Of a stretch of DNA of 64,000 bases, positions 45,560 to 53,860 are shown in pieces. A program made the translations under genes and the position numbers. Where the stretch lies: the NCBI RefSeq assembly GCF_019599505.1, contig NZ_RKLT01000001.1, forward strand, positions 124,001 through 188,000. The letters are read 5' to 3'. Numbering within the stretch: the stretch's first letter is position 1; each line of letters starts with the position of its first letter. The notes under the pieces were generated by a model. That model made no database searches. It was not told where the DNA came from and saw nothing but the letters and a program-made list of their open reading frames with translations. This DNA comes from Haloarcula nitratireducens. Lineage in GTDB: Archaea > Halobacteriota > Halobacteria > Halobacteriales > Haloarculaceae.

Positions 45560-45674
45560 GACAGCCGAACCTGGAACGGCTGTCGGCGGAAAATGGGACA
45601 GACACGAGCTGGGACTCGTGGTGCGGCGACAGCGTCGAGCCTTCACCCGACGACCGTGCCCACGGTAGTCGTCG
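45560..45674 (-). ncRNA. Candidate structured RNA, three consecutive hairpins
   Basis: Stem one pairs GACAGCCG (45560-45567) with CGGCTGTC (45577-45584). Stem two pairs CACGAG (45603-45608) with CTCGTG (45615-45620). Stem three spans 45648-45674, with a perfect inner ACCGTG/CACGGT pair and an outer GACG/CGTC pair. They lie 150-260 nt downstream of a minus-strand promoter at about 45855. No known RNA family (tRNA, 7S, RNase P) is recognised, so the call rests on structure and promoter only. Confidence 0.3.
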
Positions 45675-45834
45675 CCGCGCATGGTCGAGCAATCGAGGCG
45701 GCCGGCGTTACCTGCGCTCACCTCCGGTGACCCGTCGATCGGCGGTGGTCCGGACGGCAGGGCTGCTGACATCCGTCTCGTCGCGTCGGCGGCCACGGTT
45801 CGGCCACGGCACCTGTCGTTCCGGCATACAGTCA

Positions 45835-45883
45835 TTTAGGTGGACCTAAAATACAAAAGCGTATCGGTTTTGGTTGGCCTAAA
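45835..45883 (-). promoter_or_regulatory. Promoter flanked by two DtxR/IdeR-like boxes
   Basis: Box one, 45835-45850, is TTTAGGTGGACCTAAA with perfect 7-bp arms. Box two, 45868-45883, is TTTTGGTTGGCCTAAA with one mismatch per arm against box one. Their centres are 33 bp apart, about three helical turns. Between them lies the A/T block 45850-45858, which reads TGTATTTT on the minus strand. The boxes resemble the TTAGG/CCTAA core of DtxR/IdeR iron-repressor sites. A repressor here would cover both the upstream side of the TATA box and the transcription start. Confidence 0.6.
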
Positions 45884-45906
45884 TACCGGTCCGCAGGCGG
45901 GTGCGC

Positions 45907-46668
45907 TTACCGCGTCAGTTCGACCGCAGCGCCCGTTTCGAGACCAAACGCCTCGTCGCCCCGGCCCCGGTTCACCGCGAGTTCGACGTTGCCGTGACTG
46001 CCGACGGTGACGAGTCTGTCGCCCGGGTCCACGGCGGCGTAGGCCCGCCGAACGGGTACCGATTCGCCGCCGACGGCGACCGTCTCACCGAACGTCCCGT
46101 CGAGCGTCTCGCCCGGAACGTTCGTGATGACGTTCCCGAACCCGTCGACGACGAGCACTTCGCCCGTCGCGCCGTCCGCCCGGAGGGTCGGATCTGGGAA
46201 TCGGAGGTCCATCCAATCGTCTGTAGGTGCGGTCTGAGAGAGGTTCTCGACCGAACCGACGCCGGTCTCGTGGACGGTCGCCGCGGCGGGCGCGAACACG
46301 TCCCGGCCGTGGAACGTCGTGCTCGCCGGGTCGTCGTAGGTCCACTCGAACACCTCGAAGCCGTCGCCGCCGGCCAGTTCGCGGGCGACCGGCACGAGCA
46401 CGCCGTTGTCCGGGCCGACGAGCGCGTGACCGCCCGCCCGGACGACCAGCGCGGCGCGGTCGGTGCCGACGCCCGGGTCCACGACCACGCAGTGGACCGC
46501 CGGGGGGAAGTACGGGAGCGTCTGGGGCAGCCAGAACGCCGCCGCGCGGACGTCCTGTCGGGGGAAGTCGTGGGCGACGTCCTCGATCCGCGCCCCGCTC
46601 TCCCGACAGATGACGCCCTTCATCGCCGCGGGGTAGGGCGACCCGAAATCGGAGCTGAGCGTTATCAT
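45907..46668 (-). CDS. SAM hydroxide adenosyltransferase (DUF62 family)
   Basis: A 253-residue protein. The N-terminal DUF62 motifs are SSDFGSPYPAAMKG at 5-18, VVVDPGVGT, LVGPDNGVL and TFHGRDVFAPAAA. The C-terminal beta domain has DGFGNVITNV. Family members hydrolyse S-adenosylmethionine to adenosine and methionine. The ATG overlaps the stop of the NMN adenylyltransferase gene by 4 nt, so the two are coexpressed; both handle adenosine-containing cofactors. Confidence 0.92.
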   Translation of the reverse strand: MITLSSDFGSPYPAAMKGVICRESGARIEDVAHDFPRQDVRAAAFWLPQTLPYFPPAVHCVVVDPGVGTDRAALVVRAGGHALVGPDNGVLVPVARELAGGDGFEVFEWTYDDPASTTFHGRDVFAPAAATVHETGVGSVENLSQTAPTDDWMDLRFPDPTLRADGATGEVLVVDGFGNVITNVPGETLDGTFGETVAVGGESVPVRRAYAAVDPGDRLVTVGSHGNVELAVNRGRGDEAFGLETGAAVELTR

Positions 46669-47231
46669 CGCTCGTCGCCGATAGAGGGGTCGTCCACCGA
46701 CTCGTCCTCGGCCGTGTACCGTTCCAGCGAGTCCGAGTCGGAGACGTGTTGCAGCCGCTTGACGCCGTTTATCTCCTCTATCGTCTCCACGACCGGGTCG
46801 GGGACGCGGTCGCGCCAGGACTCGTCGCGTATCATCCGCTCGCGTATCTCGCTGCCCTCCAGTCGGTCCCGTTCGAACATCGGCGACTGCCGGACCTCGA
46901 TGCCGCTCTCCTCGAAGAGACGGACGACCAGCGGATTGTTCGAGTACGCCACGTCGAAGTCCGGGCACATGCTCTCTACGTGGCTCACCCAGACGGCGTT
47001 GCGGTTGATGTCTTCCAGCGGAACGACGTAGGTTCGCAAGTCGAACTCGTCGACGGCTTTGGTCAGCATCATGATGCGTTCGCCCGCGGTGAAGGGGTCG
47101 TGAGTCGTGTGTGAGTCGTCGGCGCTGCCGATCCCGAGCACCAGCTCGTCGACTTCCTCGGCGATGCGTTCGACCATCGCGTGGTGTCCGTCGTGATAGG
47201 GCTGGAACCGGCCGATGTAGAACCCGCGCAT
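46665..47231 (-). CDS. Archaeal nicotinamide-nucleotide adenylyltransferase
   Basis: A 188-residue nucleotidyltransferase. The N-terminal GFYIGRFQPYHDGHHAMVE carries the GRFQPxHxGH motif, and SEIRERMI near residue 130 matches the C-terminal ISxTxxR-type loop. It transfers AMP from ATP to nicotinamide mononucleotide to form NAD. An acidic tail ends the protein. The ATG at 47231 is chosen because the motif begins directly after it. Confidence 0.94.
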   Translation of the reverse strand: MRGFYIGRFQPYHDGHHAMVERIAEEVDELVLGIGSADDSHTTHDPFTAGERIMMLTKAVDEFDLRTYVVPLEDINRNAVWVSHVESMCPDFDVAYSNNPLVVRLFEESGIEVRQSPMFERDRLEGSEIRERMIRDESWRDRVPDPVVETIEEINGVKRLQHVSDSDSLERYTAEDESVDDPSIGDER

Positions 47232-47402
47232 GCACGAGTGTGCGTCGGGTGCTTTCATAAACCCGACGGCGGCGATGTCGCCCCGAGTTCGCCGCCGATC
47301 ATCCCGGCGCCGTACTGCGGTTTTACCGGTGTGGCAAGGGCGGACGCGGGGAGAAAGTATATCAGTCGAGAGTCCTTCCAAACGAGTGTTAGCAACGTTT
47401 GT

Positions 47403-49493
47403 ATGAGCGACAACACCGACACAGACGCGGCTTCAGACCCCGACCGCGGGGGTGCCGACGCCGACGAGCAGGAACAGGCATCGGACCCGACGGTCGACGA
47501 GCCAACGAACGGCGACGCGCCGACGACCGGTGACGAAGCTTCGTCGGATACGACACTCGGCAGCGACGTCGAGGTTGAGGGCGAGTTCGTCGAGGAGGAA
47601 GAGGAGAACCTACTCGGCGGGCTCAGTATCGACTCTACCGCGGAAATAGAGGTCCCCGACCGACTCGTCGATCAGGTCATCGGGCAGGACCACGCCCGCG
47701 ACGTCATCAAGAAGGCGGCCAAACAGCGCCGCCACGTGATGATGATCGGCTCCCCCGGGACGGGGAAGTCGATGCTGGCGAAGGCGATGAGTCAGCTGCT
47801 CCCGCGCGAGGAACTGCAGGACGTCCTCGTCTATCACAACCCCGACGACGGCAACGAACCGAAGGTTCGCACCGTCCCCGGCGGGAAGGGCGAGCAGATC
47901 GTCGACGCCCACAAGGAGGAGGCCCGGAAGCGAAACCAGATGCGGACCTTCCTGATGTGGATCATCATCGCCATCGTCATCGGCTACGCGCTGATCATCC
48001 AGGGTTCGGTCCTGCTCGGTATCCTCGCGGCCGGCGTCATCTATCTCGCCTTCCGCTACGGCTCTCGCGGCAGCGACGCGATGATCCCGAACCTGCTGGT
48101 CAACAACGCCAGCCAGAAGACCGCCCCCTTCGAGGACGCGACCGGTGCCCATGCCGGTGCGCTGCTGGGCGACGTCCGCCACGACCCATTCCAGTCCGGC
48201 GGGATGGAGACGCCCAGCCACGACCGGGTCGAACCCGGCGCGATCCACAAGGCCAACAAGGGCGTCCTCTTCGTCGACGAGATCAACACGCTCGACATCC
48301 GCAGCCAGCAGAAGCTGATGACGGCCATCCAGGAGGGCGAGTTCTCCATCACGGGCCAGTCCGAGCGCTCCTCGGGCGCGATGGTCCAGACCGAGCCCGT
48401 CCCGACGGACTTCATCATGATCGCGGCGGGGAACTTAGACGCGATGGAGAACATGCACCCCGCGCTGCGCTCCCGTATCAAGGGGTACGGCTACGAGGTG
48501 TACATGGACGACACCATCGAGGACGACCCCGAGATGCGCCGGAAGTACACCCGGTTCATCGCACAGGAGGTCGAGAACGACGGCCGACTGCCCCACTTCA
48601 CCGAGGGGGCCATCGAGGAGATCATCCTCGAAGCCCGTCGCCGCGCGGGCCGGAAGGGCCACCTCACCCTGAAGCTCCGCGACCTCGGCGGGCTCGTCCG
48701 CGTCGCGGGGGACATCGCCCGCGCCGAGGACAGCGAGTTCACCGAACGCTCCGACGTGTTGCAGGCCAAGCGGCGCTCGCGCTCCATCGAGCAACAGCTC
48801 GCTGACAACTACATCGAACGGCGCAAGGACTACGAACTCACCGTCAACGCCGGCGACGTGATCGGCCGCGTCAACGGCCTGGCGGTCATGGGCGAGGACA
48901 GCGGTATCGTCCTCCCGGTGATGGCGGAAGTCGCGCCCTCGCAGGGGCCCGGACAGGTCATCGCCACCGGGCAGCTCCAGGAGATGGCCGAAGAGGCGGT
49001 CCAGAACGTCTCGGCCATCATCAAGAAGTTCAGCGACGAGGACATCTCCGAGAAGGACGTCCACATCCAGTTCGTCCAGGCCGGCGAGGGCGGCGTCGAC
49101 GGCGACTCCGCCTCCATCACCGTCGCCACCGCCGTCATCTCGGCGCTGGAGAACGTCCCGGTCGAGCAGAACATCGCCATGACCGGCTCGCTCTCCGTGC
49201 GCGGAGACGTGCTCCCGGTCGGCGGCGTCACCCACAAGATAGAGGCCGCCGCGAAGTCCGGTCTCGACACGGTCATCATCCCGGAAGCCAACACGCAGGA
49301 CGTGATGATCGAAGAGGAGTACGAGGACATGATCGAGATCGTCCCCGTCTCGCACATCTCCGAAGTGCTGGAAGTCGCGCTGTCGGGCGAACCCGAGAAG
49401 GACTCGCTGGTCGACCGCCTGAAGTCCATCACGGGCAAGGCGCTCGACCACGAGGTCGGCCGACAGGGAAGCAGCAGTCCCAGTCCGCAGTAG
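47403..49493 (+). CDS. lonB: Membrane-anchored Lon protease (LonB)
   Basis: A 696-residue archaeal LonB. An acidic extension (1-80) precedes the AAA+ domain. Walker A GSPGTGKS is at 116-123. Two membrane helices (about 181-218) are inserted between Walker A and Walker B (VLFVDEINTLD), as in all LonB proteins. The proteolytic domain has the catalytic dyad S569 (in GDSAS) and K612 (in THKIEA). It degrades proteins at the membrane and in haloarchaea controls carotenoid synthesis and envelope composition. TATA-like AAGTATATC (47355-47363) leaves a short leader. Confidence 0.97.
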   Translation: MSDNTDTDAASDPDRGGADADEQEQASDPTVDEPTNGDAPTTGDEASSDTTLGSDVEVEGEFVEEEEENLLGGLSIDSTAEIEVPDRLVDQVIGQDHARDVIKKAAKQRRHVMMIGSPGTGKSMLAKAMSQLLPREELQDVLVYHNPDDGNEPKVRTVPGGKGEQIVDAHKEEARKRNQMRTFLMWIIIAIVIGYALIIQGSVLLGILAAGVIYLAFRYGSRGSDAMIPNLLVNNASQKTAPFEDATGAHAGALLGDVRHDPFQSGGMETPSHDRVEPGAIHKANKGVLFVDEINTLDIRSQQKLMTAIQEGEFSITGQSERSSGAMVQTEPVPTDFIMIAAGNLDAMENMHPALRSRIKGYGYEVYMDDTIEDDPEMRRKYTRFIAQEVENDGRLPHFTEGAIEEIILEARRRAGRKGHLTLKLRDLGGLVRVAGDIARAEDSEFTERSDVLQAKRRSRSIEQQLADNYIERRKDYELTVNAGDVIGRVNGLAVMGEDSGIVLPVMAEVAPSQGPGQVIATGQLQEMAEEAVQNVSAIIKKFSDEDISEKDVHIQFVQAGEGGVDGDSASITVATAVISALENVPVEQNIAMTGSLSVRGDVLPVGGVTHKIEAAAKSGLDTVIIPEANTQDVMIEEEYEDMIEIVPVSHISEVLEVALSGEPEKDSLVDRLKSITGKALDHEVGRQGSSSPSPQ

Positions 49494-50336
49494 ATGTCCG
49501 AGTGGGCCGGCTTCGTCGGCCTGACGGCACTTCTTCTACTCGCGCTACTCGCGCTCGCTCGGCTCTCCCAGGACGCTCTCTCGACCGACGGGAGCGGTGT
49601 CTCTGCCGGGCCGAGTAGACAGCGGCAGACGGGCGCGTTCGACGCCGCCGACCCGACGTTTCCGCGTTTCGAGACTGCGGAGACCGCCCGCCAGCGCCGG
49701 CGTCTCGAACGTACCCTCGCATACGACGAGCTCTCGACCGGCGCGTTGCTCGTCAACGTCGCGCTCACGCAGGGGCTGTTCGGCGTTCTGGCGGTCGCCG
49801 GGGGCTTTTACTTCCAGATCCCGCTCTCGGCGTTCGGCGTCACCGGCGACCCGCTCTCGACGGGTCTTCCGGCGCTCGCGCTGGGCGTCGCTGCCGGTGT
49901 CGGCTTCTGGGTCGGCAACGAACTCGCGGCCGCGCTCGCCGACGGGTTCGGCGTCGCCTTCGACGAGTCGCTCCGAGAGCTGCTCGCGCCGGACTCGCCG
50001 GCCGGGTGGGCGGTCCTGCTCGGCGGCGTCTTGCCCACGATCGCGTTCGTCGAGGAACTGCTCTTCCGGGCGGCGGCCATCGGCGTCCCGGTCGCGGGGC
50101 TGGGCGCGCCGCCGGCGCTCGCGGTCGTCGTCTCCTCGGCGGCGTTCGCGCTGGGTCACGGCGCGCAGGGCCGGGTCGGGGTCGTCGTCACCGGCGTCCT
50201 CGGCGCGGGGCTCGCGGTGCTGTTCGTGCTCACGAACAGCCTGCTCGCCGTCGTCGTCGCGCACTACCTCGTGAACGCGCTGGAACTCGTCGTCCACGAG
50301 GGGCTGGGCGTCGACCGGCTCGACTCGCTCGTCTGA
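49494..50336 (+). CDS. CPBP-family intramembrane protease-like protein
   Basis: A 280-residue membrane protein. The CPBP/Abi motifs are present: the glutamate pair FVEELLFR near residue 186, HGAQG near 222 and HYLVNAL near 259. Six or more hydrophobic helices surround them. Such proteins are related to Rce1 prenyl proteases and may cut membrane-linked substrates. Its ATG follows the lonB stop with no intervening base, so both proteases are probably coexpressed. Confidence 0.9.
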   Translation: MSEWAGFVGLTALLLLALLALARLSQDALSTDGSGVSAGPSRQRQTGAFDAADPTFPRFETAETARQRRRLERTLAYDELSTGALLVNVALTQGLFGVLAVAGGFYFQIPLSAFGVTGDPLSTGLPALALGVAAGVGFWVGNELAAALADGFGVAFDESLRELLAPDSPAGWAVLLGGVLPTIAFVEELLFRAAAIGVPVAGLGAPPALAVVVSSAAFALGHGAQGRVGVVVTGVLGAGLAVLFVLTNSLLAVVVAHYLVNALELVVHEGLGVDRLDSLV

Positions 50337-50345
50337 CCCGCAGAA

Positions 50346-50816
50346 CTACAGTCCCTCGACGGCCCGTAACTTCTGTTCGACGGGCGGCGGCGCGGCGCTG
50401 GGACCGTCGCGCACGCGATGGTCCGGGATCAGTAGCGGGACGGGGTTCGCCGCCAGCGCCTCCCGGACCTGCGTCAGGTCCTCCTGCTCGCCGGCGCTCA
50501 GGTCGGGCGTCATCCGGGCGACCTGCTCGACGGTGGCGTCCTCGCCGTAGGGGATCTCGCGGACGGCCTCCAGAACCTTTCGCTGAGCCGTCGGCACCGT
50601 CAGGCCGACGGTCACGTCCGCGAAGTCGTCCTCGGTCCCGTTGAGGTAGTCCTCGATGCGGTCCAGCAGGGGGTGGTCCTCACCGCTGTCCTCGTCCGGC
50701 TGCTCCGGGAACGAAAGCGAGATGACCCGGTCGCCGGCCTCGCCGAACTGGACGAAACAGTCGAGATACGCCGACTCGCGGGCGTAGATGCCTGCGTCCG
50801 TCGTGGGTGCGTCCAT
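50346..50816 (-). CDS. MGMT/Ogt-like protein with Asp in place of the active cysteine
   Basis: A 156-residue protein with the C-terminal fold of O6-alkylguanine-DNA alkyltransferase. QRKVLEAVREIPYGEDATVEQVA (79-101) holds the recognition helix and arginine-finger region, and NPVPLLIPDHRV follows. The usual active-site PCHRV reads PDHRV here (D132), so alkyl transfer is not possible. Alkyltransferase-like (ATL) proteins with other residues at this position bind damaged DNA and recruit repair. It converges with the CPBP gene. Confidence 0.88.
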   Translation of the reverse strand: MDAPTTDAGIYARESAYLDCFVQFGEAGDRVISLSFPEQPDEDSGEDHPLLDRIEDYLNGTEDDFADVTVGLTVPTAQRKVLEAVREIPYGEDATVEQVARMTPDLSAGEQEDLTQVREALAANPVPLLIPDHRVRDGPSAAPPPVEQKLRAVEGL

Positions 50817-50870
50817 ACGCTAGGTGCAGGGCCGGTCGGGCCTTCAAGATTCCCACGCCGCGGACGGCAA

Positions 50871-50892
50871 CACTTATGTACACTTCTGTACG
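50871..50892 (+). promoter_or_regulatory. Tandem 10-bp repeat with TRP-box-like cores at the trpC promoter
   Basis: CACTTATGTA (50871-50880) and CACTTCTGTA (50881-50890) are adjacent direct repeats differing in one base. They create TGTACA at 50877-50882 and TGTACG at 50887-50892, one helical turn apart. The first repeat contains the TATA element (CTTATGTA), about 29 nt before the trpC ATG. TGTACA is the TRP-box core bound by the methanogen regulator TrpY; whether a similar regulator acts here is inference. Confidence 0.55.
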
Positions 50893-50905
50893 TTAGTGTT
50901 CAGTA

Positions 50906-51697
50906 ATGGAATCCGATGCGGGATTGGCACCGGAAGTCGAGTCGATACTCGCGGCGGCGCGCGACCGGGGCGGCGGGGGCGAGCGAGTGGCCGTCGACGC
51001 CCGGTCGCTCACCGACGCGTTCGAGGCGGCCGAGGCCGACGGACGCGTCCCGATAATCGCGGAGGTGAAGCCGACCAGTCCGACCACGGACGGCGAGCGA
51101 ACCGACGACCCGGTCGAACTCGCCGAACGGATGGTCGGGGGCGGTGCGGCAGCGCTGTCGGTGCTGACCGAACCCGAGCACTTCGGCGGTTCTGCGGAGA
51201 CGCTAGAGCGCGTTCGTGCGGCGGTGGACGTGCCGGTCCTCCGGAAGGACTTCGTCCTCCACGAAGAGCAACTGGACGCCGTCGAGGCCGACGTCGTCCT
51301 CCTCATCGTTCGGTTCCTGGACGAGGCGGGAACCGACGACCTCGACGACCTGCTCGCGGCGGCGCGCGACCGGGGCTTTCAGGTGCTCGTCGAGGCCCAC
51401 ACCGCCGAGGAGGTCGAGCGGGCCGTCGCGGCCGGCGCGGACGTCGTCGGCGTCAACAACCGCGATTTGGCGAAGCTCGAAGTCGACCTCGATACGTTCC
51501 CGGCGGCGGCGGACGCGGCCCCCGAGAACGTCACGCTCATTGCGGAAAGCGGCATAGGGACACCGGACGACGTCGCGCGAATGCGCGGGGCCGGAGCCGA
51601 CGCGTTGCTCGTCGGGTCGGCCATCATGGACCACGGCGGTGACTCCGACGTGGCCGAGAACGCGCGGCGACTGACGCAGGCGGAGACTGACACATGA
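50906..51697 (+). CDS. trpC: Indole-3-glycerol phosphate synthase
   Basis: A 263-residue TIM-barrel enzyme. [14 protein letters not shown] has the substrate-contacting lysine near residue 54. [21 protein letters not shown] holds the catalytic KDF, and [15 protein letters not shown] and [13 protein letters not shown] complete the active site. It closes carboxyphenylamino-deoxyribulose phosphate to indoleglycerol phosphate. It is first in the trpCBA operon; its stop overlaps the trpB ATG (ATGA). Confidence 0.96.
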   Translation: MESDAGLAPEVESILAAARDRGGGGERVAVDARSLTDAFEAAEADGRVPIIAEVKPTSPTTDGERTDDPVELAERMVGGGAAALSVLTEPEHFGGSAETLERVRAAVDVPVLRKDFVLHEEQLDAVEADVVLLIVRFLDEAGTDDLDDLLAAARDRGFQVLVEAHTAEEVERAVAAGADVVGVNNRDLAKLEVDLDTFPAAADAAPENVTLIAESGIGTPDDVARMRGAGADALLVGSAIMDHGGDSDVAENARRLTQAETDT

Positions 51698-52956
51698 GTA
51701 CGGACGACGCACACGACCCAAAGTTCGGCGAGTACGGCGGACAGTACGTGCCCGAGGCGCTGATGCCGGCCATCGAGGAGTTGGCCGACGCCTACGAGCG
51801 GTACGTGCTGGAGAACGAAGACGGCTTCATGGACGAGTTCCGGCGGCGACTGGCCGACTTCGGCGGCCGGCCGACGCCGCTCCAGCACGCCGAGCAGCTC
51901 TCGGCCCGCTACGACACGGAGGTCTATCTCAAGCGCGAGGACCTGCTCCACGGCGGCGCGCACAAACTCAACAACGCGCTCGGACAGGTCCTGCTGGCGA
52001 AGTACATGGGCAAGGAGCGCATCATCGCCGAGACGGGCGCGGGCCAGCACGGCACCGCGACGGCGATGGCCGCCGCCCATCTCGACATGCCCTGTGAGAT
52101 CTACATGGGCGAGACGGACATCGGCCGCCAGCGGCCCAACGTCTTCCGGATGCGCATCAACGGCGCGGAGGTCAACCCCGTCACGGTCGGCCGGGGCACG
52201 CTGAAAGAGGCGATCTCGGAGACGATGCGGGACTGGGCGACCACCGTCGAGGAGACCCACTACGTCATCGGGAGCGTCGTCGGTCCGCACCCGTTCCCGA
52301 AGATGGTCCGGGACTTCCAGGCGGTCATCTCCGAGGAGGCCCGCGAGCAGGCCATCGAGAAGACCGGCGGTCTGCCCGACGCCGTCGTCGCCTGCGCCGG
52401 CGGCGGGTCGAACACGATGGGCGCGTTCGCGGAGTTCGTCTCGGACGCGTCGGTCGAACTGCACGCCGTCGAGGCCGGCGGTTCCTCGCTGGAAGTCGAC
52501 GAGGAGGAGGGCGTCGCGCCCAACTCGGCGACGCTCTCGACCGGCGGCGAGGGCGTCCTCCACGGCGCGCGGACGAAACTCCTGCAGGACTCGGACGGGC
52601 AGATAATGGAGTCGCACTCCGTCTCGGCCGGGCTGGACTACGCCGGCGTCGGTCCGGAACTCGCCCACCTCGTCGACGAGGGGCGCGTGATTCCGGCCAA
52701 CGTCGACGACGACGCCGCGCTGGAGGCGTTCCATCGACTGTCGCAGGACGAGGGCGTCATCCCGGCGCTGGAGACGGCACACGCGTTCGGCTACTTGGAG
52801 GAGTACCACGACGAACTGGGCGACACCGTCGTCGTCAACGTCTCCGGGCGGGGCGACAAGGACCTGGAGACGGTCGTCGAGGAGACGAGCAAGCGCGACC
52901 TGGACGTCGCACCGGATATGTCCGTCTTGAATCGAGTGGGCGGGGGTGGTCTCTGA
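51694..52956 (+). CDS. trpB: Tryptophan synthase beta chain
   Basis: A 420-residue PLP enzyme. [14 protein letters not shown] holds the Schiff-base lysine near residue 92. [16 protein letters not shown] is the COMM-type loop region, and [14 protein letters not shown] is the phosphate-binding glycine stretch near 230. It condenses indole with serine. It is the regular trpB1 type judging by length and the partner trpA immediately downstream, with a TGATG overlap. Confidence 0.97.
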   Translation: MSTDDAHDPKFGEYGGQYVPEALMPAIEELADAYERYVLENEDGFMDEFRRRLADFGGRPTPLQHAEQLSARYDTEVYLKREDLLHGGAHKLNNALGQVLLAKYMGKERIIAETGAGQHGTATAMAAAHLDMPCEIYMGETDIGRQRPNVFRMRINGAEVNPVTVGRGTLKEAISETMRDWATTVEETHYVIGSVVGPHPFPKMVRDFQAVISEEAREQAIEKTGGLPDAVVACAGGGSNTMGAFAEFVSDASVELHAVEAGGSSLEVDEEEGVAPNSATLSTGGEGVLHGARTKLLQDSDGQIMESHSVSAGLDYAGVGPELAHLVDEGRVIPANVDDDAALEAFHRLSQDEGVIPALETAHAFGYLEEYHDELGDTVVVNVSGRGDKDLETVVEETSKRDLDVAPDMSVLNRVGGGGL

Positions 52957-53834
52957 TGGGTCTCGAACGCGCCTTCGCGGACGAACCCGCGTTCGTCCCC
53001 TACCTCGCCGCGGGCGATCCGAGCTACGAGGAGTCGCTCTCCTACGTCGAAGCGCTCGCCGAGGGCGGGGCGGACGTCATCGAACTCGGCCTGCCGTTCT
53101 CGGAACCCATCGCGGAGGGCAAGACCATCCAGAACGCCATCGTCCGCTCGCTCGACGCCGGGATGACGCCCGGGCGGTTCTTCGAGTTCGTCGCCGACCT
53201 CGACGTGGACGTGCCGCTGGTCTGTATGACCTACTACAATCTGATCTATCAGTACGGGAACAGCGAGGCGAAACGCGCCTCGGAGAGCGCGAGCGGTGAA
53301 ACCGCGAGCGACGAGGGCCCGCGTCCCTTCGTCGAGAAGGCGGCCGACGCGGGCATCGAGGGGTTCGTCGTCCCCGACCTCCCCGCCGAGGAAGCGGGTC
53401 CGCTCCGAGACGCCTGTGACGAGTTCGGCCTCGACCTGATATTCATCGTCGCGCCGACGACCGAGGGCGACCGACTCGACCGGATGCGTGAGCAGGTCTC
53501 GGGGTACGTCTACGTCCAGGCGCGGATGGGCGTCACCGGCGCGCGCGACGACGTGGACGACGCGACCGGCGCGTCGCTCGCCCGACTGTCCGACTGGGAC
53601 GTCCCGAAGGCCGTCGGCTTCGGCATCAAGACCGGCGACCACGCCGAGGAAATCGTCGCCGCGGGGGCCGACGGCGTCATCGTCGGCTCGGCCCTCGTCG
53701 ACATCGTCGCCGACGGCCACGAGAACGACAGGCCGACCGAGGATGTCGCCGCGGACCTCGAATCGCTCGCCCGGGAACTCAAGCAGGGGGCCCTCCGAGG
53801 GGCACAGGAACGGCCGCAACCGGAACGCACATAA
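52956..53834 (+). CDS. trpA: Tryptophan synthase alpha chain
   Basis: A 292-residue TIM-barrel enzyme that cleaves indoleglycerol phosphate to indole. The catalytic glutamate is in [11 protein letters not shown]. The second catalytic carboxylate, Asp60 in the E. coli enzyme (in ADG), is a glutamate here ([11 protein letters not shown]). [19 protein letters not shown] and the C-terminal [15 protein letters not shown] phosphate loop are present. The Ser/Ala/Glu-rich insert near residue 110 is halophilic padding. It is the last gene of the trpCBA operon. Confidence 0.95.
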   Translation: MGLERAFADEPAFVPYLAAGDPSYEESLSYVEALAEGGADVIELGLPFSEPIAEGKTIQNAIVRSLDAGMTPGRFFEFVADLDVDVPLVCMTYYNLIYQYGNSEAKRASESASGETASDEGPRPFVEKAADAGIEGFVVPDLPAEEAGPLRDACDEFGLDLIFIVAPTTEGDRLDRMREQVSGYVYVQARMGVTGARDDVDDATGASLARLSDWDVPKAVGFGIKTGDHAEEIVAAGADGVIVGSALVDIVADGHENDRPTEDVAADLESLARELKQGALRGAQERPQPERT

Positions 53835-53860
53835 TCGCTCTTGCCACAGTCTCGCATAAC

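Larger units (their letters stand above)
45372..45906. other. 535-base gap: hairpin-rich, no convincing protein gene
   Basis: The gap lies between the thermosome stop and the stop of the adenosyltransferase gene. Open frames in it are Arg-rich and lack the acidic composition of this genome, for example 108 residues at 45509-45835 and 39 residues at 45708-45827, both on the minus strand. Three stable hairpins and a minus-strand promoter with two metal-regulator-like boxes are the recognisable contents. Confidence 0.7.

Noticed and set aside
45509..45835. 108-residue minus-strand frame beginning at the iron-box-like promoter
   Set aside because: It has 20 or more Arg/Ser, few acidic residues and weak codon bias. 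Its ATG is only about 20 nt from the TATA centre, so it is kept only as an alternative to a non-coding transcript.
45372..45906. Known structured RNA (7S, RNase P RNA or tRNA)
   Set aside because: None of the conserved cores of these RNAs could be found on either strand; only generic hairpins are present.
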